From: Planococcus halocryophilus
Lineage (GTDB): Bacteria; Bacillota; Bacilli; Bacillales_A; Planococcaceae
DNA: 64,000 nt
Direction of reading: 5' to 3'
NCBI RefSeq assembly: GCF_022489025.1
Contig: NZ_JAKVTG010000002.1
Coordinates: 248,001-312,000 of the forward strand
Shown: in pieces, positions 10,324-19,058 of the stretch
Layout of the letters: each line of letters starts with the position of its first letter
Numbering within the stretch: position 1 is the stretch's first letter
Program-made: the position numbers and the translations under genes
The notes under the pieces: model-generated
What the model saw: the letters and a program-made list of their open reading frames with translations, nothing else
Database searches by the model: none
Told to the model about the DNA's origin: nothing

Positions 10324-10866
10324 ATGCAAAAAACAACTAGCTATTCACCAACAGCTAATTCTCGTACCTTTGATTTGATCTTAAGTTCGATGGCCATTGC
10401 ACTTGTCTTTGTTGCCACATTACTATTGAATATTCGTTTACCGATTGCTGCCAATGGTGGGCTTGTTCACCTTGGTACAGCTATGCTTTTCATCATCGCA
10501 ATTCTTTTTGGTCCTAAAAAAGGATTAATCGCAGGTGCTATTGGGATGGGTTTGTTCGATTTAGTTTCAGGCTGGACTTTATGGGCGCCCATTACAATCA
10601 TAGCGCGCGGGCTTCAAGGATACTTAGTCGGGAAAATCGCTTGGTCAGGTAATCGAACTGGTAACAGTACGTCTTTCAATATTTTAGCTGCTGTTGTTTC
10701 AATGCCACTTATGATTGCTATCTACTATGTAGGCGAAGCTATCATCTTCAGCAGTTGGATTATCCCAGCCGCTTCAATTCCAGGAAACATCGTCCAAAAC
10801 GTAGTTGGATTGATTATTGCGATTCCTGTAGCTATCGCTTTAAAGAAAACACCTTATTTCAAATAG
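10324..10866 (+). CDS. ECF transporter S component (substrate-binding membrane subunit)
   Basis: Small integral membrane protein of 180 residues resembling the S components of energy-coupling factor vitamin transporters. They bind a vitamin and dock on a shared EcfAAT module. About five to six hydrophobic segments are visible, and the region NGGLVHLGTAMLF followed by GPKKGLIAGAIGMGLFD is typical of the riboflavin/HMP-type S-component group. No ECF ATPase or T component is present nearby, which fits group II systems sharing one module. No riboswitch was seen in the 160 bp upstream, so the ligand is not assigned. Confidence 0.82.
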   Translation: MQKTTSYSPTANSRTFDLILSSMAIALVFVATLLLNIRLPIAANGGLVHLGTAMLFIIAILFGPKKGLIAGAIGMGLFDLVSGWTLWAPITIIARGLQGYLVGKIAWSGNRTGNSTSFNILAAVVSMPLMIAIYYVGEAIIFSSWIIPAASIPGNIVQNVVGLIIAIPVAIALKKTPYFK

Positions 10867-10884
10867 AATACTTTGTTTCACAAC

Positions 10885-10922
10885 AAAACCCCGTCCATCT
10901 TTTTCAGATGAACGGGGTTTTA
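10885..10922. terminator. Bidirectional terminator between the ECF S component and mqo
   Basis: AAAACCCCGTCCATCT pairs with AGATGAACGGGGTTTT across a 5-nt loop, with A/T tracts on both sides. Confidence 0.88.
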
Positions 10923-10942
10923 AAAATGCGTTTTGTAACAGT

Positions 10943-12442
10943 TTATTGTGTGATTGTGTTTTTCTCGTCCAATTGCAATGCTTTTGCAGTTGACGCGTGA
11001 ATTTCTTGAAGTAGCTCAGGGTTTTCAGACAATGACACGCCGTATGACGGGATCATTTCTTTGATTTTCGGTTCCCATTCGCCCACTTGTTCCGGGAAGC
11101 ATCTCTGGAAAATTTCAAGCATCGCATGAACTGCCGTAGATGCACCAGGTGAAGCTCCTAACAATGCAGCAATTGAACCGTCAGTAGCAGTTACAATTTC
11201 TGTACCAAACTGAAGCGTCCCTTTGCCTTTATCGGTATCTTTAATCACTTGTACACGTTGTCCTGCAACGACTACTTCCCAATCTTCTAGTTTCGCCGTT
11301 GGGATAAACTCACGTAATTCTTCTACGCGTTTTTCATTCGATAGCAACACTTGTTGAACAAGATACTTGGTCAATGACATTTCTTTTGCCCCTGCAGCAA
11401 GCATCGTAAAGACATTATTCGGTTTTACAGAGCCGATCAAGTCCATATTCGATCCTGTTTTCAGGAATTTTGGAGAGAATCCAGCAAACGGTCCGAACAA
11501 TAATGATTTTTTGTTGTCGATAAAGCGTGTATCTAAATGCGGTACGGACATTGGCGGAGCGCCAACTTTTGCTTTGCCGTATACTTTTGCATGATGCTGC
11601 TCCACAATTTCCGGATCGTTGCAGACTAAGAACATGCCACTAACTGGGAATCCACCAATATGCTTCGATTCAGGAATGCCTGTTTTTTGTAACAACGGCA
11701 AGCTTCCGCCACCGCCGCCGATAAAGACGAAGTCCGCATTATGGTATTCGATTTTGTTGTCTTCAAGGTCCTGTACTTTTACTTCCCATGTGCTGTCGGC
11801 GTTACGTTTAATGTCTTTAACTGCATGGTTGTAATTCATTTCGACTTGTTGTTCGCCCAAGTACTCAAACAACATTTCGGTTAACGCGCCAAAGTTGACG
11901 TCAGTCCCCGTATCGATTTTTGTTGCTGCGATTGCTTCAGTTGAAGTACGGCCCTCCATAATCAGAGGCATCCATTCTTTTAACTTTTCGGTTTCCGTTG
12001 AGAATTCCATCCCTTTAAACAACGGACTTTTCGTCAAAGCTTCAAAACGATTTTTTAAAAAGCGGACATTGTCTTCGCCTTGAACCATGCTCATGTGAGG
12101 AATCGACATGATAAAGTCTTTTGGGTTTTCAATGCGTTTATGGTTTACAAGAAACGACCAAAATTGTCTAGAAAGTTGGAATTGTTCGTTGATGCTGCTC
12201 GCTTTTTTAATATCGATCGAGCCATCCTCTTGTTCAGGTGTATAATTCAGTTCGCAAAGTGCTGCGTGTCCTGTACCTGCGTTATTCCATTCGTTAGAAC
12301 TTTCAGCGCCTGCTTTTTCAAGTTTCTCAAACACTTTAATATTCCAATCAGGGGCTAGCTCTTTAAGCATTGCTCCCAAAGTTGCACTCATAACTCCGGC
12401 GCCGATTAAGATAATATTTTTGTTATTCTGTTGGTTGTCCAT
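10943..12442 (-). CDS. mqo: Malate:quinone oxidoreductase
   Basis: FAD-dependent membrane-associated enzyme that oxidises malate to oxaloacetate and passes electrons to quinone, bypassing NAD-malate dehydrogenase in the TCA cycle. The N-terminal dinucleotide-binding motif [17 protein letters not shown] is clear. The family signatures [14 protein letters not shown] and [11 protein letters not shown], and the C-terminal [15 protein letters not shown], are present. The start at 12442 has AAGGAAGG upstream and gives 499 residues, the usual length. It is monocistronic. Confidence 0.95.
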   Translation of the reverse strand: MDNQQNNKNIILIGAGVMSATLGAMLKELAPDWNIKVFEKLEKAGAESSNEWNNAGTGHAALCELNYTPEQEDGSIDIKKASSINEQFQLSRQFWSFLVNHKRIENPKDFIMSIPHMSMVQGEDNVRFLKNRFEALTKSPLFKGMEFSTETEKLKEWMPLIMEGRTSTEAIAATKIDTGTDVNFGALTEMLFEYLGEQQVEMNYNHAVKDIKRNADSTWEVKVQDLEDNKIEYHNADFVFIGGGGGSLPLLQKTGIPESKHIGGFPVSGMFLVCNDPEIVEQHHAKVYGKAKVGAPPMSVPHLDTRFIDNKKSLLFGPFAGFSPKFLKTGSNMDLIGSVKPNNVFTMLAAGAKEMSLTKYLVQQVLLSNEKRVEELREFIPTAKLEDWEVVVAGQRVQVIKDTDKGKGTLQFGTEIVTATDGSIAALLGASPGASTAVHAMLEIFQRCFPEQVGEWEPKIKEMIPSYGVSLSENPELLQEIHASTAKALQLDEKNTITQ

Positions 12443-12599
12443 TAAAACCTTCCTTATCCCGTATATTTGCAAATAGGTGCAGCTTGCTCCTGATCAAATA
12501 ATACAAAAAGCCAGGTTCAACCATAAAACACACCTTTTCTGCCTCAATTATATAATTATATCATATTTCCTGATTGTACCTATCTGCTTTTGCCTGTCC

Positions 12600-12627
12600 A
12601 TTATACCTCACTTCAAGCGTCTGCAAA
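12600..12627 (-). promoter_or_regulatory. Candidate mqo promoter
   Basis: On the minus strand, TTTGCA (12627-12622), a 16-bp spacer and a perfect TATAAT (12605-12600) lie about 160 bp upstream of mqo. A second AT-rich stretch nearer the gene could also serve. Confidence 0.45.
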
Positions 12628-12660
12628 AGCAAGACCTTCTTTTCAAATTGTTAAACGACA

Positions 12661-12695
12661 AAAAATGGCAGACACGTGAAGCGTGTCTGCCATTT
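12661..12695 (-). terminator. Terminator at the end of the mannitol operon
   Basis: AAATGGCAGACAC pairs with GTGTCTGCCATTT. On the minus strand it is followed by a T6 run, just after the mtlD stop codon. Confidence 0.88.
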
Positions 12696-12726
12696 GAGTT
12701 TTACTTATCCTTTAATCCAACCTATA

Positions 12727-13866
12727 TTAGGCTTTCAATGCATGATAGCGGCGCACTACTTCTTGTGTAATGTCACTGTCTTCAGACAAACCACTAATGG
12801 TAGTCAGAACAGCTGCCGGTCCCTTGTCTTGAATTATTTTCTGAATCTCCATCGCTTCTTCATCTTCTGGATAATCAAACAATAACGCAGCCGCAATCGC
12901 GTTTGCTAAGTGAGTATAAGATAACCCAGCTTTTTGTGCTTGTGTAGCAGGGCGAATCAATCGATCTTCAGGTCCTAGCTTACGAATAGGTGCACGTCCT
13001 ACTCGTGTAACCCCGTCATTTAAATACGCATTTTTAAAGCGTTCAATATTTTTGTCGATATAAGCCAAATGCTCTTGTTCATCAAGTCCATATTCCTTTA
13101 CTAAATACGCGCCAGTCTCTTTGAGCGTTTCTCTGACTTGAGAAACAATTTTCTCATCCGCTAGTGTTTCGTCAATTGTTGATTTCCCTGCTAAATACCC
13201 CAAATAGGCAATAACAGCATGACCCGTATTCACCGTAAACAATTTCCGTTCAATAAAAGGAGCGAGATCTTCGACCAATGTCATGCCCGTTACTGACGGA
13301 ATCGTTTCTGTAGTTTCTACTACCCATTCGAAATACGGTTCAACTAACACATCCAAAGAGCTCTGGTCTTGGATTGGTACAATGCGGTCAACTGCTGAGT
13401 TAAAGAAATATACTTTCCCTTCCAGTTTCGCTTTTGTCTCGTCATCCAAACTGTCTAGAATGTGTTGCTTTAAAATATCGGTCGCGCCAATTTGGTTTTC
13501 ACAAGCGATGATGTACAACTTCTCATCTGTCGCCGAAACACGCTCTGTTAGGCCACGAGCAATTAATGGGGCGATTCTCGGCAAGATGTTTGGACCAATT
13601 GCCGTTGTTAAATAAGTCGCCTGTTGAATCACTCCAATCACATCTTCGGCATGCGTCATATTATTGATGCCTGAAACGTTTTCAATTGTGATTTGTTCTT
13701 CCTGCGATTGAGCTAATTTTACGTGATAGCTTTTTTCTTCATTTAACTTATTGATTACTTGCTCTGCCACGTCCACAAACGTCACGTGAAAGTCTGATTT
13801 GGAAAATAAAGCCCCGATAAATCCTCTACCAATATTTCCTGCCCCAAAATGAACCGCTTGTTTCAC
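12727..13866 (-). CDS. mtlD: Mannitol-1-phosphate 5-dehydrogenase
   Basis: Oxidises mannitol-1-phosphate to fructose-6-phosphate with NAD, the step after PTS uptake. The N terminus has the NAD-binding motif HFGAGNIGRGFIGAL, and the conserved catalytic region around VNTGHAVIAYLGYL is present. Start choice is open: ATG at 13875 overlaps the mtlR stop, ATG at 13872 follows, and GTG at 13866 lies 9 nt after AAGGA. The GTG gives 379 residues and matches the usual short N terminus (MKQAVHFGAG), so it is preferred. It is translationally coupled to mtlR. Confidence 0.93.
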   Translation of the reverse strand: MKQAVHFGAGNIGRGFIGALFSKSDFHVTFVDVAEQVINKLNEEKSYHVKLAQSQEEQITIENVSGINNMTHAEDVIGVIQQATYLTTAIGPNILPRIAPLIARGLTERVSATDEKLYIIACENQIGATDILKQHILDSLDDETKAKLEGKVYFFNSAVDRIVPIQDQSSLDVLVEPYFEWVVETTETIPSVTGMTLVEDLAPFIERKLFTVNTGHAVIAYLGYLAGKSTIDETLADEKIVSQVRETLKETGAYLVKEYGLDEQEHLAYIDKNIERFKNAYLNDGVTRVGRAPIRKLGPEDRLIRPATQAQKAGLSYTHLANAIAAALLFDYPEDEEAMEIQKIIQDKGPAAVLTTISGLSEDSDITQEVVRRYHALKA

Positions 13867-13871
13867 TGTCA

Positions 13872-15959
13872 TCATTCCTTTATCAAATTATTTTGTAGAT
13901 AATCTAAAAAAATCTCTTCTAACTTCTGTCGAATAGCTTTTTCATTGGAAGAAGTAAAAATCATCATCGATTGATCATTTTCAATCAAACTTGTGCTGAT
14001 TAAACTTAATATTTCCTGTTGTCGATCAGTCAATATAGTTGGCGCCAGCATTAAGAGCAAATTTTTCATTTGCATGTCTTTGCCATCCATTCCTTTTACG
14101 ATTAGTGGGTGATCTATATGGATGACTTGAAATAATAGCTCTTGTATTGAGTTATCACGGCAATGGAAAAGGGCCATCGTCGTATTAGGAATCCCAAGAC
14201 CGCCTTTCTTCTCTCGTTCTCTTAGTTCATGTAATGCAGAAGCGACGTTTGTTACTAATCCTTCTTTTTGGGCTACGTTTATGACTTCCTGTAAAATTTC
14301 CCAATGATCAGTGGCATATTGTTTTCGAACAACTTTAAAGTTGCTCAAAATTACATCCATACTGTTCTGCACTTGTTTTATTTCTTGAAGCATCTGTTGG
14401 ATATTTGGTCGGTTTTTCGTTATTAATGCTTCGCTCGGTTTTTCCGGATGTAAATAATGAGTTTTATCGGTAATTTTCTTCACATTATTTTGTAGATAAC
14501 TTTCAATATACCCGATATCTCGCTCGTTTAACAAAGGGCTTACTCTAATATAATCCACTTCTGTAACAGGTAGCCGGATAGTCGAAATGACCAAATCATA
14601 CTTCTTAAAGCTAGCTGCTTGAAAATCATTAATTGACAGAATCTCGACTGAATTGATTTCAGGAAGTTCTTTTTGGATGCGACTTGCAAGCATCTTGGAA
14701 GTGCCGATACCTGAAGGACAAATAACGACAGCATCGATTTGAACCTTTTCTTCTCCCATCAATAAAGCAGAGCCAAAGTGAAGAACAATAAAAGCCGTCT
14801 CATCAGCAGAGAAGTCTAAACCCTCAAACTCATTTTCTATCCCTTGTTTAACAGCCATAAACAATACCGGATATTTACGTTTGATCTCGTCAGTTAACGG
14901 ATTAAACGATTCGAGATTTTGGTTTAAGCGGAAAATTAACGGCTCCATATGCGCCAATAACCCTTGATACAACGAGAAGTCGTCAATAAGATCGACGCCT
15001 AACTGTGACGATACGTCACGAATTAAATTTTTAACTTTTCGTCCTAACAAGAAGCTATCGTAGTAAGAACCGTCAGCCGCTTGGACTTTAGATCCCTTTA
15101 ATATGACCGATAAAAAATGCGTGTCAGCTTTTGTTAACTGAACAGAAAGTTGGTCACTCAACTCTTTGCACACCTTCTCTATCAATTGATACTCGCTAGT
15201 AGAGCTCTTCTCTACCAATTCTATAGTTTCCAGTAAAAACCCTTTTTCTGTCCGTTGAAGCGTCATGCAACTATAAACAACTAATCCTACATAGTCACTA
15301 TCGGCTAACTTTGTTTGTTCCTTATTGATTTTTTTATTTACCAACTGATCCACTATTGCCAAATACTGCGGATAAAAATAGCCAAGAATGTTTTCTTTCT
15401 CACTTTTTCCTTGTTGAAGAAAATACAAACTCTCGATTATCTCTTCATAAAAATAAGCTAACATGTAACTGCCTAGTGCATGCCGCTTATTGGCTTCGCC
15501 ACCGTCGATCTCTATACCGACACCTTTTGTTCTCGATAATCGAACCGAAAACTTCTGTAGCCATTCAGATAGATCATCTAAATGAGCAGATAATGTAGCG
15601 CTACTGATTCCTAACTGACCTGCGAGCACTTGCTTTTTAAAAAACGGACCTTCGTGCAATAAAATAATCAGCAGCTTTAACTTCCGCTCTTCAGGGGTTT
15701 CATCTGCAGGACTAACTGTTATCAAATTCTGTATGAGTCGATAAATTTGGTCATTAGGTCCCGTAATTAAAAGCCCTTCATCTGCTGTCCGTTCAATGGT
15801 TAAATCAAACTCCTGCAAAGTCTTCTCGATTGATTTTAAATCTCGTTGAATTGTCCGAGCACTGACATCTAAATACGAAGATAAGGAGTGAACCGTATGT
15901 TTTCCAGAAGTTCTTACAATCAATTCAATAATAGATTTTTCTCTAAACGTGATAAACAT
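13872..15959 (-). CDS. mtlR: Mannitol operon transcriptional activator, PRD and PTS domains
   Basis: DNA-binding activator whose activity is set by PTS phosphorylation. Domains in 695 residues: N-terminal helix-turn-helix (SLSSYLDVSARTIQRDLKSIE), a second winged-helix segment (KKQVLAGQLGISSATLSAHLDDL), two PTS regulation domains (about 190-400), an EIIB-Gat-like domain (VVICPSGIGTSKML) and a C-terminal EIIA-like domain (about 540-690). This is the MtlR layout of Geobacillus and B. subtilis. It lies between mtlA and mtlD, as in G. stearothermophilus, but no separate mtlF is present because IIA is fused to MtlA. Confidence 0.92.
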   Translation of the reverse strand: MFITFREKSIIELIVRTSGKHTVHSLSSYLDVSARTIQRDLKSIEKTLQEFDLTIERTADEGLLITGPNDQIYRLIQNLITVSPADETPEERKLKLLIILLHEGPFFKKQVLAGQLGISSATLSAHLDDLSEWLQKFSVRLSRTKGVGIEIDGGEANKRHALGSYMLAYFYEEIIESLYFLQQGKSEKENILGYFYPQYLAIVDQLVNKKINKEQTKLADSDYVGLVVYSCMTLQRTEKGFLLETIELVEKSSTSEYQLIEKVCKELSDQLSVQLTKADTHFLSVILKGSKVQAADGSYYDSFLLGRKVKNLIRDVSSQLGVDLIDDFSLYQGLLAHMEPLIFRLNQNLESFNPLTDEIKRKYPVLFMAVKQGIENEFEGLDFSADETAFIVLHFGSALLMGEEKVQIDAVVICPSGIGTSKMLASRIQKELPEINSVEILSINDFQAASFKKYDLVISTIRLPVTEVDYIRVSPLLNERDIGYIESYLQNNVKKITDKTHYLHPEKPSEALITKNRPNIQQMLQEIKQVQNSMDVILSNFKVVRKQYATDHWEILQEVINVAQKEGLVTNVASALHELREREKKGGLGIPNTTMALFHCRDNSIQELLFQVIHIDHPLIVKGMDGKDMQMKNLLLMLAPTILTDRQQEILSLISTSLIENDQSMMIFTSSNEKAIRQKLEEIFLDYLQNNLIKE

Positions 15960-16015
15960 GGCTGTCCCTCATTTCGCTTTTAAATGCCTTCCCCGACTTG
16001 AAAAAGTAGATAGAA

Positions 16016-16041
16016 CAAAAAGGCAGGAAATCCCGCCTTTC
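16016..16041 (-). terminator. Intercistronic hairpin between mtlA and mtlR
   Basis: On the minus strand AAAGGCGGGA folds on TCCTGCCTTT and is followed by a T5 run. It probably reduces transcription into mtlR and mtlD relative to mtlA. Confidence 0.65.
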
Positions 16042-16053
16042 TATTATTCTTAT

Positions 16054-17952
16054 TTAATTGCCGTTGATGATATCGATTATTTCTTTCGCAGATTTCGCTT
16101 CTACTAACCGATCCACATTGGTTTGATCGGCACAAATCACTGCGATTCCAGAAAGAATTTCTAAATGTGTTCCATCTTTTCCAGCAATCCCGAAAATTAT
16201 TTTTGCACTCTCTCCTTCAAAGTCTACTCCATTTGGTACTTGAATAACAGTAAAGCCTGACTTGAAAACAGATTTTTTCGCATCTTCTGTACCGTGAGGA
16301 ATTGCGACGTTATTGCCCATGTACGTTGTCGTGATTTCTTCACGCTTTAACATTTCGTCTACATAAGAGTCTTCGACATAACCAGCTTTGACTAATGCCA
16401 GACCTGCAAAGATGATTGCCTCTTCTTTCGTACGGAAGTTCTGTCCGATAAAGACGTTTTCTTCACGTAGTAATTGTTCATCTTGCGGATTGTGCTGAGC
16501 ATTTGTTTCACTTTCTTTAACTAACACACTTTGTTCTTCTATTTCACCGTTTTGCAACCGCTCAATCAACTGGTCATATTCCGGACTTGATAAGAAATTA
16601 TCAACTGAAATATGATAAGCATCCGGAATCTTATTTTCGGCACGCGGCGTCAGTTTTTCTTGCGTAATAACAATCTCGGAATCTGAAGGAATTGTGCTGA
16701 TTGCGGTATTGGATACCGATACATTCAACCCTGCTTCTTTTACTTTTTTGCGTAAAAGAGAAGCTCCCATCGCACTTGAGCCCATTCCTGCATCACAAGC
16801 AAATACAATTTTTTGTGCCCCTGCTGGGAAAACTCCATTAGTAGCTGTGTTAAGTGACGGTATTTCCTGGGAAATAGAACGTTTCTTTCCTTTCATTTGT
16901 TCCATTTTCTTCGTAGCTTCTTCCATATCTTCATCTGTTTGTTTACTCGCTTTTAAAATGACTGCTGAAATAACAAAGGAAACGGTCGTTGCAACAAATA
17001 CTGCTGCAAAGTTGGCTAAGTATGCCATTCCTTCAGGTGGTGTAACAGCTGCGATTGCTAGAATACTCCCTGGTGATGCTGGAGCAACCAAACCGCCACC
17101 CATTAAAACAAGTGTGAATACGCCACTCATGCCACCAGCTACAACAGCTAACAACAACATTGGTTTCATTAATACGTAAGGGAAATAAATTTCATGAATC
17201 CCACCTAGGAAGTGGATGATCGCCGCACCTGGTGCAGATTGCTTGGCAATTCCTTTTCCAAATAGCATAAATCCAAGTAGCACACCAAGTCCAGGTCCTG
17301 GGTTGGCTTCTAGTAGAAACAGAATTGATCTACCTGTTTGTTGAACTTGCTCTAGCCCAATAGGTGTTAACACACCGTGGTTAATCGCGTTATTCAAGAA
17401 CAAGATTTTTGCCGGTTCGATTAAAATACTCGTTAGCGGTAGTAATCCCGCTTCTAACAACCAGTCTACGCCCGCAACAAGAACATCTGTAAACGAACTA
17501 ACAGCCGGTCCGATTCCGATAAATGCAAGAAGCGCTAATATCCCACCTAAAATACCTGCTGAGAAATTATTCACTAGCATTTCAAAACCTGTTTTTATTT
17601 TACCTTCTATCAATTCGTCAAATTTCTTAATAGCATATGCTCCAAGCGGTCCCATAATCATGGCACCCAAGAACATTGGTGTATCAGGAGCCCCGATAAT
17701 AACCCCCATTGTCGCAATCGTACCAACTACGGCGCCTCGTTGTTCGTAAATCAACCGGCCTCCTGAATATCCAATAAGAAGCGGCAACATGTAAATAACC
17801 ATTGGGCCTACTAATTTGCTAAATTCCTCATTCGGGAAAAAACCTGTTGGAATAAATAGGGCTGTAATTAACCCCCATGCAATAAATGCACCAATGTTAG
17901 GTAAAACCATAGAACTTAAAAAGTTACCGAATTTCTGTACCCGTACTTTCAT
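16054..17952 (-). CDS. mtlA: PTS mannitol-specific transporter EIICBA
   Basis: Imports mannitol as mannitol-1-phosphate. Domain order in 632 residues: EIIC (about 1-340, membrane), EIIB (phospho-cysteine C386 in VFACDAGMGSS) and EIIA (about 490-630, phospho-histidine H553 in VAIPHGTEDA). The IICBA fusion is the enteric arrangement; in B. subtilis the IIA domain is the separate MtlF. ATG at 17952 follows AGGAGAGG; the longer frame to 18021 would overlap the promoter. It is the first gene of mtlA-mtlR-mtlD. Confidence 0.94.
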   Translation of the reverse strand: MKVRVQKFGNFLSSMVLPNIGAFIAWGLITALFIPTGFFPNEEFSKLVGPMVIYMLPLLIGYSGGRLIYEQRGAVVGTIATMGVIIGAPDTPMFLGAMIMGPLGAYAIKKFDELIEGKIKTGFEMLVNNFSAGILGGILALLAFIGIGPAVSSFTDVLVAGVDWLLEAGLLPLTSILIEPAKILFLNNAINHGVLTPIGLEQVQQTGRSILFLLEANPGPGLGVLLGFMLFGKGIAKQSAPGAAIIHFLGGIHEIYFPYVLMKPMLLLAVVAGGMSGVFTLVLMGGGLVAPASPGSILAIAAVTPPEGMAYLANFAAVFVATTVSFVISAVILKASKQTDEDMEEATKKMEQMKGKKRSISQEIPSLNTATNGVFPAGAQKIVFACDAGMGSSAMGASLLRKKVKEAGLNVSVSNTAISTIPSDSEIVITQEKLTPRAENKIPDAYHISVDNFLSSPEYDQLIERLQNGEIEEQSVLVKESETNAQHNPQDEQLLREENVFIGQNFRTKEEAIIFAGLALVKAGYVEDSYVDEMLKREEITTTYMGNNVAIPHGTEDAKKSVFKSGFTVIQVPNGVDFEGESAKIIFGIAGKDGTHLEILSGIAVICADQTNVDRLVEAKSAKEIIDIINGN

Positions 17953-17995
17953 GTGATCCTCTCCTTCTAAAAATAGTTTGTCATGATGTACTACT

Positions 17996-18025
17996 ATCAT
18001 AGACTCTGAATGGAAGCGCATTCAA
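17996..18025 (-). promoter_or_regulatory. mtlA promoter with an embedded cre site
   Basis: On the minus strand TTGAAT (18025-18020), an 18-bp spacer and TATGAT (18001-17996). A 14-bp CcpA site, TGGAAGCGCATTCA on the plus strand (18011-18024), fits the cre consensus and overlaps the -35 box and spacer, so CcpA binding should block polymerase directly. Confidence 0.8.
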
Positions 18026-18052
18026 CAACTAGGAAAGTCATCTTTGTCGGGC

Positions 18053-18097
18053 TTGTCACGACATGGCTGTTGTTTCTCGAAATTGCAAAACAGCCAT
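18053..18097. repeat. Inverted repeat upstream of the mtl promoter (candidate MtlR site)
   Basis: ATGGCTGTT (18063-18071) and AACAGCCAT (18089-18097) form a perfect 9-bp inverted repeat with a 17-bp spacer. An adjacent TTGTCACG (18053-18060) resembles one half of the known MtlR box TTGNCACA. It lies about 30-70 bp upstream of the -35 box, where an activator would sit. Binding by MtlR is inferred. Confidence 0.45.
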
Positions 18098-18340
18098 TAG
18101 AAGTACACTGATATATCGTTCCACTTATGAGTATGTGTACATCTTCTCTATCAGTTACAGACACCTATTTGAGAAATCTAATTATTTTCTTACAGTTAAT
18201 AATATTCTGAAATCATTATTTCAACTGGTTACTTTCTTTCTGAATTTGATAAAGAATTGCTTGAAATTTAATAATTTATGCCATGTTCACTCAATATTCA
18301 TAGGAATTCCAGAAAATATCAGAAGACTAACGGGTTCTCT

Positions 18341-18394
18341 TTGACAAAAAGTCGAGTTCATATAACAATGAGAATAGCATTAGAATAATTATAA
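18341..18394 (+). promoter_or_regulatory. ahpC promoter and PerR box
   Basis: TTGACA at 18341-18346 is followed after 17 bp by AACAAT (18364-18369) as a possible -10. TTAGAATAATTATAA (18380-18394) matches the PerR box consensus TTATAATNATTATAA at all but one defined position. The 18098-18340 stretch upstream shows no gene. Confidence 0.8.
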
Positions 18395-18476
18395 TCAAAT
18401 AACGATAATTAATTGAACAAATCATTTTTAACTCGTTATCCATAGTTGTTCTAAAAATATTAGGAGGTCATTATTT

Positions 18477-19046
18477 ATGTCATTAATCGGGAAAGAAATC
18501 CAACCATTTAAAGCTTCAGCATACCAAGCTGGAAGCGGAGATTTTATCGAACTAACAGAAGAAAACCTAAAAGGTCAATGGAGTGTCGTATGCTTTTACC
18601 CAGCAGACTTTACATTCGTTTGCCCAACTGAACTAGAAGATCTTCAAAACCAATACGCAACGCTGAAAAGCTTAGGAGTTGAAGTGTATTCTGTTTCTAC
18701 AGATACTCATTTCACGCACAAAGCTTGGCACGACCATTCAGATGCAATCGGCACGATTGCATACACAATGATTGGCGACCCGTCACAACGCATTTCTCGC
18801 GGCTTTGATGTACTTGACGAAGAAGCAGGTTTGGCACAACGTGGAACATTTATTTTAGACCCAGAAGGTATTGTTCAAGCTGCAGAAATTAATGCAGATG
18901 GCATTGGCCGTGACGCAAGTACGCTTGTCGGAAAAATCAAAGCAGCACAATACGTGCGCAACAACCCAGGCGAAGTCTGCCCTGCAAAATGGGAAGAAGG
19001 CAGCGAAACACTTAAGCCAAGTCTTGATCTTGTAGGTAAAATTTAA
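18477..19046 (+). CDS. ahpC: Alkyl hydroperoxide reductase peroxiredoxin subunit C
   Basis: Typical 2-Cys peroxiredoxin that reduces hydrogen peroxide and organic hydroperoxides in the cytoplasm and is recycled by AhpF. The peroxidatic cysteine is C49 in FTFVCPTE and the resolving cysteine is C168 in GEVCPAKW. Length is 189 residues, as expected. RBS AGGAGG lies shortly upstream. It is 12 bp from ahpF, and a PerR box upstream indicates peroxide induction. Confidence 0.97.
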   Translation: MSLIGKEIQPFKASAYQAGSGDFIELTEENLKGQWSVVCFYPADFTFVCPTELEDLQNQYATLKSLGVEVYSVSTDTHFTHKAWHDHSDAIGTIAYTMIGDPSQRISRGFDVLDEEAGLAQRGTFILDPEGIVQAAEINADGIGRDASTLVGKIKAAQYVRNNPGEVCPAKWEEGSETLKPSLDLVGKI

Positions 19047-19058
19047 GGAGTGCAGGAC

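Noticed and set aside
13283-13615. 110-codon open frame opposite mtlD
   Set aside because: Antisense shadow of mtlD; no RBS.
16694-17179. 161-codon open frame on the plus strand
   Set aside because: It is antisense to the well-supported mtlA gene, with no RBS and no recognisable protein family.
18063-18344. 93-codon open frame between mtlA and ahpC
   Set aside because: It covers the inverted repeat and the ahpC -35 box, lacks a Shine-Dalgarno sequence and has random-like composition.
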